Source of the DNA: Vicinamibacterales bacterium
GTDB taxonomy: Bacteria > Acidobacteriota > Vicinamibacteria > Vicinamibacterales > UBA8438
Assembly: GCA_937766455.1 (NCBI GenBank)
Contig: CALLXD010000067.1
Span: forward strand, 1 to 35,198
Reading direction: 5' to 3'
DNA: 35,198 nucleotides
Shown: positions 6,982-14,386 of the stretch, one piece after another
Layout: each line of letters opens with the position of its first letter
Numbering within the stretch: position 1 is the stretch's first letter
The notes under the pieces: generated by a model
Database searches by the model: none
Told to the model about the DNA's origin: nothing
Seen by the model: the letters and a program-made list of their open reading frames with translations, nothing else
Translations under genes and position numbers: made by a program

Positions 6982-8178
6982 ATGATCCTGCCGCTCGGCG
7001 ACGAGCCCAATCCCAGCTCCGTTCCCGTCGTCACGTATGCGTTGATTCTGGTCAACTGCGCGGCATATCTGTTCGTCACGATCCCGCTCAGTTTTGTCGG
7101 TCCTGAACCGGGCGATCCCGTGATCGTGGACTACCTCAACGCGCTCCAACAGGCGATGTCGCGGCGGCTATCTCCCCGCGCCGCAGACGCCATCGTGGGC
7201 GGGCTCAGCCAGTACGACCTGTTCGTGTTCCAGTGGGGGTTCCGGCCCGTCGCGCCGCGCACAATCAACCTGCTGACGGCGATGTTCCTCCACGCCGGCT
7301 TTTTTCATCTCGCCGGCAACATGCTCTTCCTGTGGATCTATGGCGACAACGTCGAGCACCGTCTTGGCCGAGCCCGTTATCTGGCCGCGTATCTCGGCAC
7401 GGGTGTCGCCGCGACGTTGTTTCATTTGGTGGTCGCGGGGCCGTCGCCGTTGCCGCTGCTGGGAGCGTCGGGCGCCATCTCCGGGGTGCTGGGTTTCTAC
7501 TTCGTGTGGTTCCCCCGCAACCGGGTCCGGTTGTGGGTGATGCTCTTCCCGTTCTTCATGAACGTGGTCCACGCTCCCGCCCGCTGGGTGCTCGGGTTCT
7601 ATGTCATCGCTGACAACCTGTTGCCGCTGCTCGCCACCGGTGGAACCGGGGGCGGTGTGGCGTATGGCGCCCATATCGGTGGCTTTCTCGGCGGGGTAGT
7701 GGTGGCTTGGGTGGCCAATCGTCGAACGGTGCTGGTCCGGCCGACGGACTTTGGCACCCCACCAACGGCCCCCGTGCGTTGCGAGACGCCGGGGAGCCTG
7801 GCCGCGTTGGTCGAGGACGGCGACTTCGAAGAGGCGGCGCGCAGGTACGTCGGCCTGTCTGCGCGCGAAACGATCAATCTGCTCAGCGAACCGCAGTCGC
7901 TGGCGCTCGGGAACTGGATGGCGGCCAGAGGGCATATCCACGCCGCCCTCACCGTGTTCCAGCGTCACCTGCGTGACCATCCCGTCGGCGCCGCGTCCGC
8001 CGACGCCCATGTCGGCGCCGGGCTGCTCCAACTGCGCGCCTTTGGCCAGCCGACGGCCGCCTACCAACATCTGGTCGAGGCGCTCGAGCTCAATCCGAGT
8101 CCCCGTGCTGAGGCCCTCGCCCGTCAGGGTCTGGCACAAATCACAGCGCTCCAGAAGTTCCAGCTCAACTCGATGTGA
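6982..8178 (+). CDS. Rhomboid-family intramembrane serine protease with TPR-like tail
   Basis: 398 residues. N-terminal PLGDEPNPSSVPVVTYALI is typical of this rhomboid branch, followed by several membrane segments. Catalytic serine Ser163 in GASGAISG and catalytic histidine His231 in AHIGGFLGG are intact, as are the HAGFFHLAGN residues (His104, His109, Asn113). After the last membrane segment (about residue 245) comes a soluble C-terminal region of about 130 residues with TPR-like helices (for instance AYQHLVEALELNPSP), suggesting a protein-interaction module. No strong ribosome site is visible before ATG 6982. The 270-bp gap upstream shows no recognisable feature. It ends just before the tRNA-Gln gene. 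Confidence 0.9.
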   Translation: MILPLGDEPNPSSVPVVTYALILVNCAAYLFVTIPLSFVGPEPGDPVIVDYLNALQQAMSRRLSPRAADAIVGGLSQYDLFVFQWGFRPVAPRTINLLTAMFLHAGFFHLAGNMLFLWIYGDNVEHRLGRARYLAAYLGTGVAATLFHLVVAGPSPLPLLGASGAISGVLGFYFVWFPRNRVRLWVMLFPFFMNVVHAPARWVLGFYVIADNLLPLLATGGTGGGVAYGAHIGGFLGGVVVAWVANRRTVLVRPTDFGTPPTAPVRCETPGSLAALVEDGDFEEAARRYVGLSARETINLLSEPQSLALGNWMAARGHIHAALTVFQRHLRDHPVGAASADAHVGAGLLQLRAFGQPTAAYQHLVEALELNPSPRAEALARQGLAQITALQKFQLNSM

Positions 8179-8209
8179 GGACACCGTGCGGCGGTACGGG
8201 ACGCCGACG

Positions 8210-8239
8210 TTGCTCGGCGCGCTCGCCCTTCGATATAAT
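8210..8239 (+). promoter_or_regulatory. Promoter of tRNA-Gln
   Basis: A perfect -10 box TATAAT (8234-8239) with TTGCTC (8210-8215) 18 nt upstream. Transcription would start about 12 nt before the mature tRNA 5' end at 8258. Confidence 0.65.
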
Positions 8240-8257
8240 CGGAAGAGCCACCATTGC

Positions 8258-8331
8258 TGGGACGTCGTTCAATGGTAGGACAGGCGGTTCTGGTCCGTCT
8301 AATCGGGGTTCGAATCCCTGCGTCCCAGCCA
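8258..8331 (+). tRNA. tRNA-Gln (CUG)
   Basis: A full cloverleaf can be drawn: acceptor TGGGACG pairs with CGTCCCA (8321-8327), a D arm with GGTAGGAC, an anticodon stem GGCGG/CCGTC with loop TTCTGGT giving anticodon CUG, and a T arm GGGTTCGAATCCC. Discriminator G8328 and CCA (8329-8331) are encoded in the genome. No variable-arm expansion and no intron. Confidence 0.97.
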
Positions 8332-8378
8332 CACCTCTCTTTTTCGCAAATCTGGGAAATGCGCGTCGTCCTCACCTC

Positions 8379-9239
8379 TTGCTGACGATAGGGGGCTGGC
8401 TCGTGCTCGCGGCCTGCGGCACCGACACGCCGACGGCTCCCCCGACGTCCACCCCCGCGGCCGTCGTCACGATCACGGCTCAGATCAACACCAACTCCGT
8501 TTCCGGGATTCAGGCGTTCGGGGAGGTCGGCGACCCGGTCGAGTCTCTTCAGCTCGATGCCACCTATACCGTCACCGTGAACGGACAAACGGTCCAGGTC
8601 CAGGCAGATGGTAGCTGCAGAGTTCCCAACGTCTCCGCGCCGGCTAGAACCTTTCCCATCTTTCCGCAGTCCACCATCGAGCCTGGGTCGAATCGTACCG
8701 GCGTCATCGCGGTCCCGTTCGAGCTTCCTGCCGGTGTGCGCCAGGATGGCATCTTCACCATTACGGTGACTGGTACAGATAGCCAGGGTGGGGAGGTTCT
8801 CGTGTCGGCCGACTTCCCCGTTGCGGCACAGGCCACGCATCTCCCCCCCGGAACCTGCACGCCATCTGCGCAGGTGGCCTGCTTGCTGAACGGCCGGTTC
8901 CACGTCGAGTTGACGAAGTGGTCTGATTTCTTCGGGAACGTGGGTCAGGGGAGCGTGAACGAGAGTTTTCGGTTCGACAATGGGGCGTGGTACTGCTTCG
9001 ACGGAGCCACGGACGCCCATCCAAACAACTTCGACGTGTACGTGGAAATGGCAGATCAGTGCAACGCCAGTGGCCAGTTCGGGTTCGCAATGAACGCGAT
9101 GACCGCGTCGGGGACCACGACCGAAGGATTCGAGATCACGGTCATCGACTTGTCGACGAACCTGCGACGCACGGTCACGAATCCGCAGGGCGAGCCCGCC
9201 GACCCCCTCGACGTACCGGATTTCTTCGCCTGTCCGTAG
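8379..9239 (+). CDS. Secreted lipoprotein of unknown function
   Basis: The frame is open from inside the tRNA gene, so the real start must lie after 8331. The first conventional start codon is TTG 8379, giving a short hydrophobic signal and lipobox LAAC; CTG 8352 would add the expected basic residues (GNARRPHLLL) and is a plausible alternative. A low-complexity Thr/Pro linker (TPTAPPTSTPA) follows the lipid-anchored Cys. The mature protein has two beta-rich parts; the C-terminal part, from about VACLLNGRFHVELTKW onward, resembles a beta-sandwich module that recurs in secreted acidobacterial proteins, ending FFACP. Likely anchored in a membrane. No enzyme motif seen. Confidence 0.65.
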   Translation: MLTIGGWLVLAACGTDTPTAPPTSTPAAVVTITAQINTNSVSGIQAFGEVGDPVESLQLDATYTVTVNGQTVQVQADGSCRVPNVSAPARTFPIFPQSTIEPGSNRTGVIAVPFELPAGVRQDGIFTITVTGTDSQGGEVLVSADFPVAAQATHLPPGTCTPSAQVACLLNGRFHVELTKWSDFFGNVGQGSVNESFRFDNGAWYCFDGATDAHPNNFDVYVEMADQCNASGQFGFAMNAMTASGTTTEGFEITVIDLSTNLRRTVTNPQGEPADPLDVPDFFACP

Positions 9240-9361
9240 GAAGGTATGTTCCCCAATCGTCGGCACGACGTGCCGCCGGGCCCTGGCGTGAGACGGCTGC
9301 CCCTCCAGGCGCGTTCGAACCGGGAAGGTCGACAAGGGCCGCCCGAAAGGAATTCTCTCAA

Positions 9362-10235
9362 GTGACAGGTCGCTCGTGGCCGTGTAGCGGGCTCGTTGCG
9401 CTCGCGGTAATTACTGCTTGTGCGTCGCCGGCGCATGAGTCGCCCCCCACCATGGCGGTGCTCGCGCCCGACACACCGGTGGCGGTGACCGGTGGTCAGA
9501 TACGAGGTGCCGTCTCCGACGAGACTCCCGAGGTCGTAGCGTTCAAGGGCATTCCCTTCGCCGCGCCGCCGGTTGGAGACCTGCGCTGGCGGCCACCGGC
9601 GCCGGTCGTGGCCTGGGAGGGCGTGCGGGACGCCACGGCGCCCGGCCCGGTCTGCATGCAGGGTGGCACTCAGGAGCAAAGCGAGGACTGTCTGTTCCTG
9701 AATATCTGGGCGCCGGCTGAAACCACCGAACCGCGGCCGGTGATGGTCTGGATTCACGGGGGCGGGTCTCGATCACCTTTTCCACGACATGTGGATTGCG
9801 GGACCGGTGCGTACCCTGGCCAGGCATCACGCCAGGACGCCCGCTCCGGTGTGGCTCTATCACTTCACACTCGTTCCACCGACTCAGATGGGTGGATGGC
9901 TGGGCTCCCACCACGCAGCGGAGATCACCTACGTGTTCGGCAACCTTCTCGATCGGAGCCGTCAACCGGCGGGGAGCCCGCCGAACCCGATGAACGTGGG
10001 TGACTGGACGGACGTCGACCGTCGGGCGTCGGCGGCCATGATGGACGCCTGGACACAGTTCGCGGCGACCGGCAATCCGAATGGTGACGGTCTTGTGCAG
10101 TGGCCTCAGTTCGACGAGGCGGACCAGCATCTGACCTTCGGGGACGCCTTTGAGGTCGACACCGGACTCCACGCCGCCGGTGTCGAGCTGTACGATGCCT
10201 ACCAATGCGAGCGTCGACGGGCTGACGGGTCTTAG
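9362..10235 (+). pseudogene. Type-B carboxylesterase pseudogene, core deleted and frame-shifted
   Basis: GTG 9362 (AAGGA upstream) opens a lipoprotein signal (AVITAC) and the N-terminus of a type-B carboxylesterase: GGQIRGAV, FKGIPFAAPPVGDLRW, EDCLFLNIWAP and the oxyanion motif VMVWIHGGG. Right after it, at about 9765-9770, the homology jumps to the C-terminal region in another frame: DHLFHDMWIAGPVRTLA, PVWLYHF, HHAAEITYVFGN and MDAWTQFAATGNPNGDG through to 10235. The intervening 250 or so residues, with the catalytic Ser (GESAG-type elbow) and the acid, are missing. The remaining parts cannot form an active hydrolase. The catalytic His region (HHAAEI) is preserved. A misassembly is the alternative explanation. 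Confidence 0.85.
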
Positions 10236-10380
10236 CAATCCGGAGAGCAACGAGGCCATTCGTAGCTGTGACTCACGCACCCAGATTGGGCGAGTCTGCC
10301 AATTCGTGCGTGCACGGTGTCCGTGCCACCAACCGACGAGCGATGCCCGCGGTCGCTCCGAGGGGTACGATTGTCGTTCG

Positions 10381-10406
10381 CGCTGACCGGCACTGGCCAG
10401 TCAGCG
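10381..10406 (+). promoter_or_regulatory. Hairpin just upstream of the PqqD-like gene
   Basis: CGCTGAC (10381-10387) pairs with GTCAGCG (10400-10406); after a C-A mismatch GGC/GCC extends the stem over a 4-nt loop. It lies 16 nt before the ATG of the PqqD-like gene and has no T tract, so translational control or RNA stability is more likely than termination. A 29-codon ORF (10343-10432) runs through it. Confidence 0.4.
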
Positions 10407-10422
10407 GAGGTCCTTGCGGAGG

Positions 10423-10713
10423 ATGGATGTGACGTTGGATTCGAGTATTCGGGTGAGCGACGACGTGCTGTTCGAGGATCTGCACGGCGAGGGTGTGCTG
10501 CTCAATCTGAAGACCGGTGTCTATCTGGGACTCGACCCGGTCGGCACCCGCGTGTGGCAGTTGCTGGAGAAACGCGACCTCGTGTCGGACATCCTCGACA
10601 CCATGCTGTTGGAGTACGACGTGGACCGGCAGCGGTGCACGGACGACCTGCTGGCCCTGATGTCCGACCTCGAGAAGCATGGTCTGGTCACGCTCACCGA
10701 CGCTCCTGGGTAG
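10423..10713 (+). CDS. PqqD-family RiPP recognition element protein
   Basis: A 96-residue protein of the PqqD/RRE type: SDDVLFEDLHGEGVLLNLKTGVYLGLDPVGTRVWQLL is the family hallmark, followed by a winged-helix second half ending DLEKHGLVTL. In RiPP pathways such proteins bind the precursor leader peptide and present it to the modifying enzymes. ATG 10423 is used; GTG 10429, with GGAGG 6 nt upstream, is an alternative, and TTG 10414 is less likely. The convergent genes at 10807-12360 encode two other enzymes of lasso-peptide-type maturation, which fits. No precursor peptide was recognised. Confidence 0.87.
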   Translation: MDVTLDSSIRVSDDVLFEDLHGEGVLLNLKTGVYLGLDPVGTRVWQLLEKRDLVSDILDTMLLEYDVDRQRCTDDLLALMSDLEKHGLVTLTDAPG

Positions 10714-10797
10714 ATGGGCGGTCGTCGGCATGGTCCAGTTTGACGGAGATCGTTTTCCAGAGTCGCAGCAGGCACTGTGCTGTCCGTCCGTCACGTC

Positions 10798-10817
10798 CGT
10801 AGCCAGCTACCTTTTTT
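10798..10817 (+). terminator. Weak terminator-like element after the PqqD-like gene
   Basis: GTAG (10798-10801) and CTAC (10806-10809... read as GTAGCCAGCTAC) form a short palindrome followed by a T7 tract (10811-10817). The stem is only 4 bp, and the T tract also encodes the lysines at the C-terminus of the convergent nucleotidyltransferase, so this is weakly supported. Confidence 0.25.
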
Positions 10818-11949
10818 TGAACCAACCCCCGGCTCCCTCAATGAACCGCCACGCATAGAGGGCAGGAAGGAACGCCCGGGGTGACCTGCGGTAGCTCTGC
10901 CGCATGAAGTCGGCGGGAGGGAAGACGTGCTCGCGAAGCAGCGTGAGCCGTGGCCGCCAAGTCGGAAGGGCTCGCAGATCGCTGAGGAGTACGTCGACCT
11001 TCCGCAAATGAGATCGGAGATAGACCGCAGTCGGGTCCTGGCCTCGACGCGCGACGTGCTGGTGGAGCCCTTCCATGAGCCCCTCTGGAAGCGCGGTGCC
11101 GAATCGTTCACAGGCGTTCGTCAAGCCCTGTTCGCACACTGCGCTGATGGACCTGTCGCGAGCGATTCGGAGGAACCGCTCGACTTCCGTCGCGCGCAGC
11201 GCCCCCGCCAGCAGATGTATGTCATACAACCAGATCAGTCGCTCGTGCCCGTGATGGTGAGCCACGCGGTGGATGCAGGCGATGGCGAGCGCGTGCACGG
11301 GGTCGACTGTACGAACGGTTGGACCGAGCGCGGGAAGCGGCACGGCTGTTTCGGTGAGTTCTTCGAGTGACAGCCGGTTGGCAAACACCGGCGGAATACT
11401 GATCCGCCAGTGAACGTCGAAGGTGTGAGTCAGCCCGTACCGGTCGACCCGGGCGTAGGAGACCTGTGAACGGACCAACGTGCCTGATGTGCAGGGTAGC
11501 GGCGCGTACCCGAGACCAGCGAAGACAGACTCGGCCCGAGTGGCCGCCTCGGTGCTCATCATGAAGTCGACATCAACGCGAGGGCGCGACGCCGGAAACG
11601 GGTAGTGCGTGAAGGCCAGCGCCGCTCCTTTGAAGACCAGCGGATGGAGCCCCGTCGCCGCGAGCGTCGCCGCCACCTGCGTGAGTTCTCGTCGTGCGAC
11701 GAGCTCGGTCGCCACCGCTTCGCGGAGCACAGCTTGGAACGTGGCAAGCAGCGTCGGGCACGCTGTGGCGGCCTGGCGGTTCTGATTCAGCGCGGCTGCT
11801 ACCAGCAGATGCACGCCCTCTTCGCGCGCTGCGTTCAGCAGATCGGCAGGCGGAAGGTCACGCACGTCGGACCAGCCGTCACCAGCTCGGAGCATTCGGC
11901 CGAGGCACTCGGTCAACCCCTGTGGCATGGCCGAGTCTGCTCGACTCAC
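10807..11949 (-). CDS. Nucleotidyltransferase-family protein (PF14907-type) linked to RiPP clusters
   Basis: 380 residues matching the uncharacterised nucleotidyltransferase family often found beside lasso-peptide-type genes. Key pattern: LHPLVFKGAAL, then the Asp pair of the metal site in RPRVDVDFMM, later THTFDVHWRI and the histidine-rich HRVAHHHGHERLIWLYDIHLL. The two-Asp DVD motif argues for an active nucleotidyl-transfer site, although the reaction is unknown in this family. The GTG start at 11949 follows the B2 protease stop by 18 nt; ATG 11928 is an alternative. The gene ends in FKKR with a T7 tract on the other strand. Convergent with the PqqD-like gene. Confidence 0.82.
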   Translation of the reverse strand: MSRADSAMPQGLTECLGRMLRAGDGWSDVRDLPPADLLNAAREEGVHLLVAAALNQNRQAATACPTLLATFQAVLREAVATELVARRELTQVAATLAATGLHPLVFKGAALAFTHYPFPASRPRVDVDFMMSTEAATRAESVFAGLGYAPLPCTSGTLVRSQVSYARVDRYGLTHTFDVHWRISIPPVFANRLSLEELTETAVPLPALGPTVRTVDPVHALAIACIHRVAHHHGHERLIWLYDIHLLAGALRATEVERFLRIARDRSISAVCEQGLTNACERFGTALPEGLMEGLHQHVARRGQDPTAVYLRSHLRKVDVLLSDLRALPTWRPRLTLLREHVFPPADFMRQSYRRSPRAFLPALYAWRFIEGAGGWFKKR

Positions 11950-11967
11950 GACACACCCACCGAGGCG

Positions 11968-12360
11968 TTAGCTCCTGAGCGGCAGCGTCGCGTACTCGTC
12001 GGCGATACCACCGTCGAGCAACACTTGTCCGTCATATTCAACCCATGCGTGGGCGTTCAGATGGTCGCCGACTCGTCTGACGCCGATGCGCAGTTCGGCT
12101 GGAATGCTGCGTCTTCTCAGCATCCCGAACAGGATCAAGCTCTGCCTGAGACATCGCATTCGACACATCGCTGAAATGGCTTCAACCAGGCGCGCCGCCC
12201 GCCATGGGTCTATCGTTGCGACCAGCGTTGGCCCACACCGACCCGCCTGACCCAGTCGATTGATGAGCGATCTCGGCGTCTGGCGTCGCAGTCCCACCTC
12301 GACGCGGACGGCAAGCGCCGCCGCCTCGACCAACACGATGCAGTCACGGAGCGAAGGCAT
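11968..12360 (-). CDS. Lasso-peptide B2-type leader protease (transglutaminase-like, PF13471)
   Basis: A 130-residue protein of the transglutaminase-like superfamily used as the leader-peptide protease (McjB C-terminal domain/B2) in lasso-peptide pathways. Cys70 (MRCLRQSLILF), His104 (NAHAWVEYDG) and Asp116 (VLLDGG) are spaced 34 and 12 residues apart, close to the McjB triad (Cys150, His186, Asp198). The usual length is about 140 residues, so it looks complete. Starts at ATG 12360 and is followed by the nucleotidyltransferase gene in the same direction. Divergent from the ferritin gene. The asparagine-synthetase-like cyclase that normally completes the set is absent here. Confidence 0.87.
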   Translation of the reverse strand: MPSLRDCIVLVEAAALAVRVEVGLRRQTPRSLINRLGQAGRCGPTLVATIDPWRAARLVEAISAMCRMRCLRQSLILFGMLRRRSIPAELRIGVRRVGDHLNAHAWVEYDGQVLLDGGIADEYATLPLRS

Positions 12361-12470
12361 GACAGATGGAAGGCAGTATATGTCCAGATTACGAATCGTG
12401 TCCGGGAGCCGCTTGGATGACGGAGTGGACTAATATGGGCTGTTGTCTATCGTCCCGGTTCATACACATC

Positions 12471-12989
12471 ATGAATACTGACCTACTCACCGACCTGAAT
12501 GAGCACCTGCGACTCGAATTCCGAGCCGCTCACGAGTACCTGGCGATGTCGATTTGGCTGTCGGCCCATGACCTGCCTGGCTTCAGCGCCTGGATGCGTC
12601 AGCAGTCGACCGACGAGCTTGGACACGCGAATCGCGTCATCGAGCACCTGCTGGATCGCGACCAGGCGGTGAAGCTGCCGGCCATCCCCGAGCCCCCTAC
12701 CGAATGGCCGGACGCCGTGGCGCTCGTGGCCCATGTGCTACGCAACGAGCAGGAGGTCACTGCCTCGATCGCGGCGTTGTACGAAGCCGCCGAGCGAGCC
12801 GGTGACCGCGGCGCCCAGATCATGTTGCAGTGGTTTGTGACCGAGCAGATGGAGGAAGAGTCGAGCGCGCGCGCCTTGCTGGGGCGTTTGAAGCTCGCGG
12901 GCTCCACGGGGCTCGGTCTCCTGCTGGTCGACCAAGAACTCGCGACGGGAAGCATTCCCGGCGCTGCAGCCGAGCCCGCCGCCCAATAG
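12471..12989 (+). CDS. Ferritin-like non-heme iron storage protein
   Basis: A four-helix-bundle ferritin. From MNTDLLTDLNEHLRLEFRAAHEYLAM the helices carry the ferroxidase ligands: Glu in RLEFRAAHEY, Glu and His in STDELGHANRV, Glu in LRNEQEV, and Glu residues in FVTEQMEEE. It would oxidise Fe(II) and store iron in the cytosol. Start choice: the frame is open to 12366, and ATG 12417 and ATG 12435 have better ribosome sites (GGGAG and GGAG), but their added residues (such as MGCCLSSRFIHI) do not resemble ferritin; ATG 12471 gives the normal N-terminus. A TAATAT box (12431-12436) could be the -10 element and would fit the 12471 start. The C-terminal 30 residues are Ala/Gly-rich. Confidence 0.88.
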   Translation: MNTDLLTDLNEHLRLEFRAAHEYLAMSIWLSAHDLPGFSAWMRQQSTDELGHANRVIEHLLDRDQAVKLPAIPEPPTEWPDAVALVAHVLRNEQEVTASIAALYEAAERAGDRGAQIMLQWFVTEQMEEESSARALLGRLKLAGSTGLGLLLVDQELATGSIPGAAAEPAAQ

Positions 12990-13323
12990 CCTCGGCCCAG
13001 CCCGGCGCGCCGCGGGTGGCTGGCTCCCGTTGCACAGGCGCGTAGAGAGGTTGACGCGTTAGCCAGGGAGGCGGGTCGCTCGCAGAAACGAGCCCTCCGG
13101 ACTCACTCCACCGCCGCCCGTCCCTCTGACGAGACCTGTCATGGGAACGATGCGCCCCACTACCGCTGCGCATTCCAGTTCCTGGACGGACAATACGCTG
13201 CCCGGTTGTCGCGGATCGGGTCATACTGCACGCTTGTGTGAGCTGACGACGCTCCCAGTGCCAGGGTGACGGCCTGCGTTTCACTGGTTCACAACAACGG
13301 ACGATAGCGGGAGAAACGACGAC
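12990..13323. other. Intergenic region, 334 bp
   Basis: No convincing gene. One imperfect stem is visible at about 13068-13100: GGAGG pairs with CCTCC around an inner GCTCG/CGAGC stem with loop CAGAAA; no T tract follows. The region must hold the promoter of the cyclase-family gene, but no clear -35/-10 pair was found. Confidence 0.4.
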
Positions 13324-14286
13324 ATGAACCGACGCGTTCGCAGTCAGTTGGCAATCGCTCTGGTCGCTGTGTGGATGACCGGTGGCTGGACGCTCCAGGG
13401 GCAGGAGCGCCCACAGATCACCGCGGCGCAGGTCGATCAGTGGATGCAGGAACTATCAAACTGGGGCCGCTGGGGCGCCGACGATCAGCTCGGCGCGGTC
13501 AACCTGATCACGCCTGACAAGCGCCGCGCGGCGCTGGCGTTGGCCACGACCGGCGAGGTGGTGTCGTTGTCGCTACCGATCACGGTCGGCGCGCCGCCGG
13601 AGGATCCGGAGTCCACCGCCGCGTTCACAAATTTGCGGGTCGTCAACATCCCGTCCGACTTTCTGATGGAGCGACAGCAGGTGGCGTTCCATGGGGCCAC
13701 GGTCAGTCATTTGGATGCGCTGTGCCATGCGCATCACGATGGCAAGATCTACAACGGCGTCGCACTCGAGGACATCTTCACCGAAGACGGGTGTGCGCGA
13801 ATGGGCATCAGCGGTCTCGCAGGCGGCATCGTGACACGAGGTGTCCTGCTCGACATCCCGCGTCTCAAGGGACTGGAGGCGTTCGAGGACGGCACCCATG
13901 TGTATCCGGAGGACATTGAGGCGTGGGAGCGGCAGACCGGTGTCACCGTGTCGTCTGGCGACGCCATCTTTCTGCGCACCGGGCGCTGGGCGAACGACAA
14001 CCGATCTGGCTACGACATCACTGTCGCACCCTGGCTGAAGCAGCGCGACGTGGCCCTGGTCGGGAGCGACGGCATCCAGGACGTCGGCCAGATCCCAGGC
14101 ACCGCGCTTCCCTTTCACAAACTCGTTCTGGTCGCGATGGGCGCCAATATCTTCGACAACATGGACCTGGAGGCGCTGGCGGAGACCGCGGCCCGGCTCA
14201 ATCGCTGGGAGTTTCTCCTGGTCGCCGCCCCGATTCCCAATCCCGGCGGGACCGGATCGCCCCTGAACCCGCTCGCGATCTTCTGA
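13324..14286 (+). CDS. Secreted cyclase-family hydrolase (kynurenine formamidase-like, PF04199)
   Basis: 320 residues with an N-terminal signal peptide (basic MNRRVRSQ, hydrophobic to about 22, cleavage near LQG-QE). The metal-binding signature of the cyclase family is present as HGATVSHLDALCHAHHDGK, supplying the His-x-Asp-x-His set, followed by VLLDIPRLKG and the SGDAIFLRTGRW strand. Family members hydrolyse cyclic or N-formyl amides (for example kynurenine formamidase, isatin hydrolase) with Zn or Mn. Export is usual in the larger actinobacterial/acidobacterial subfamily with the preceding WGRWGADDQLGAVNLIT motif, which is clear here. ATG 13324, with GGGAG 14 nt upstream. Substrate unknown. 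Confidence 0.88.
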   Translation: MNRRVRSQLAIALVAVWMTGGWTLQGQERPQITAAQVDQWMQELSNWGRWGADDQLGAVNLITPDKRRAALALATTGEVVSLSLPITVGAPPEDPESTAAFTNLRVVNIPSDFLMERQQVAFHGATVSHLDALCHAHHDGKIYNGVALEDIFTEDGCARMGISGLAGGIVTRGVLLDIPRLKGLEAFEDGTHVYPEDIEAWERQTGVTVSSGDAIFLRTGRWANDNRSGYDITVAPWLKQRDVALVGSDGIQDVGQIPGTALPFHKLVLVAMGANIFDNMDLEALAETAARLNRWEFLLVAAPIPNPGGTGSPLNPLAIF

Positions 14287-14386
14287 ACACCGCCTCGTCG
14301 TAACATGCGGCACCTGTTCAGGCTGCCCCGTGGACCGTGCCAGCCAGGGAACGGCGACGCGCAGGCGACAACCAACGGCGAGCAGG

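Noticed and set aside
12361..12470. 27-codon minus-strand ORF upstream of the B2 protease as a RiPP precursor
   Set aside because: Its sequence (ends AAPGHDS) lacks the leader and core features of lasso precursors and has no clear ribosome site.
12366..12470. N-terminal extension of ferritin with MGCC and other Cys
   Set aside because: Does not resemble ferritin N-termini; ATG 12471 gives the standard start, and a TAATAT box lies inside the extension.
13068..13100. Stem-loop in the 12990-13323 gap as a terminator or riboswitch
   Set aside because: Asymmetric stem, no T tract and no known riboswitch core recognised.
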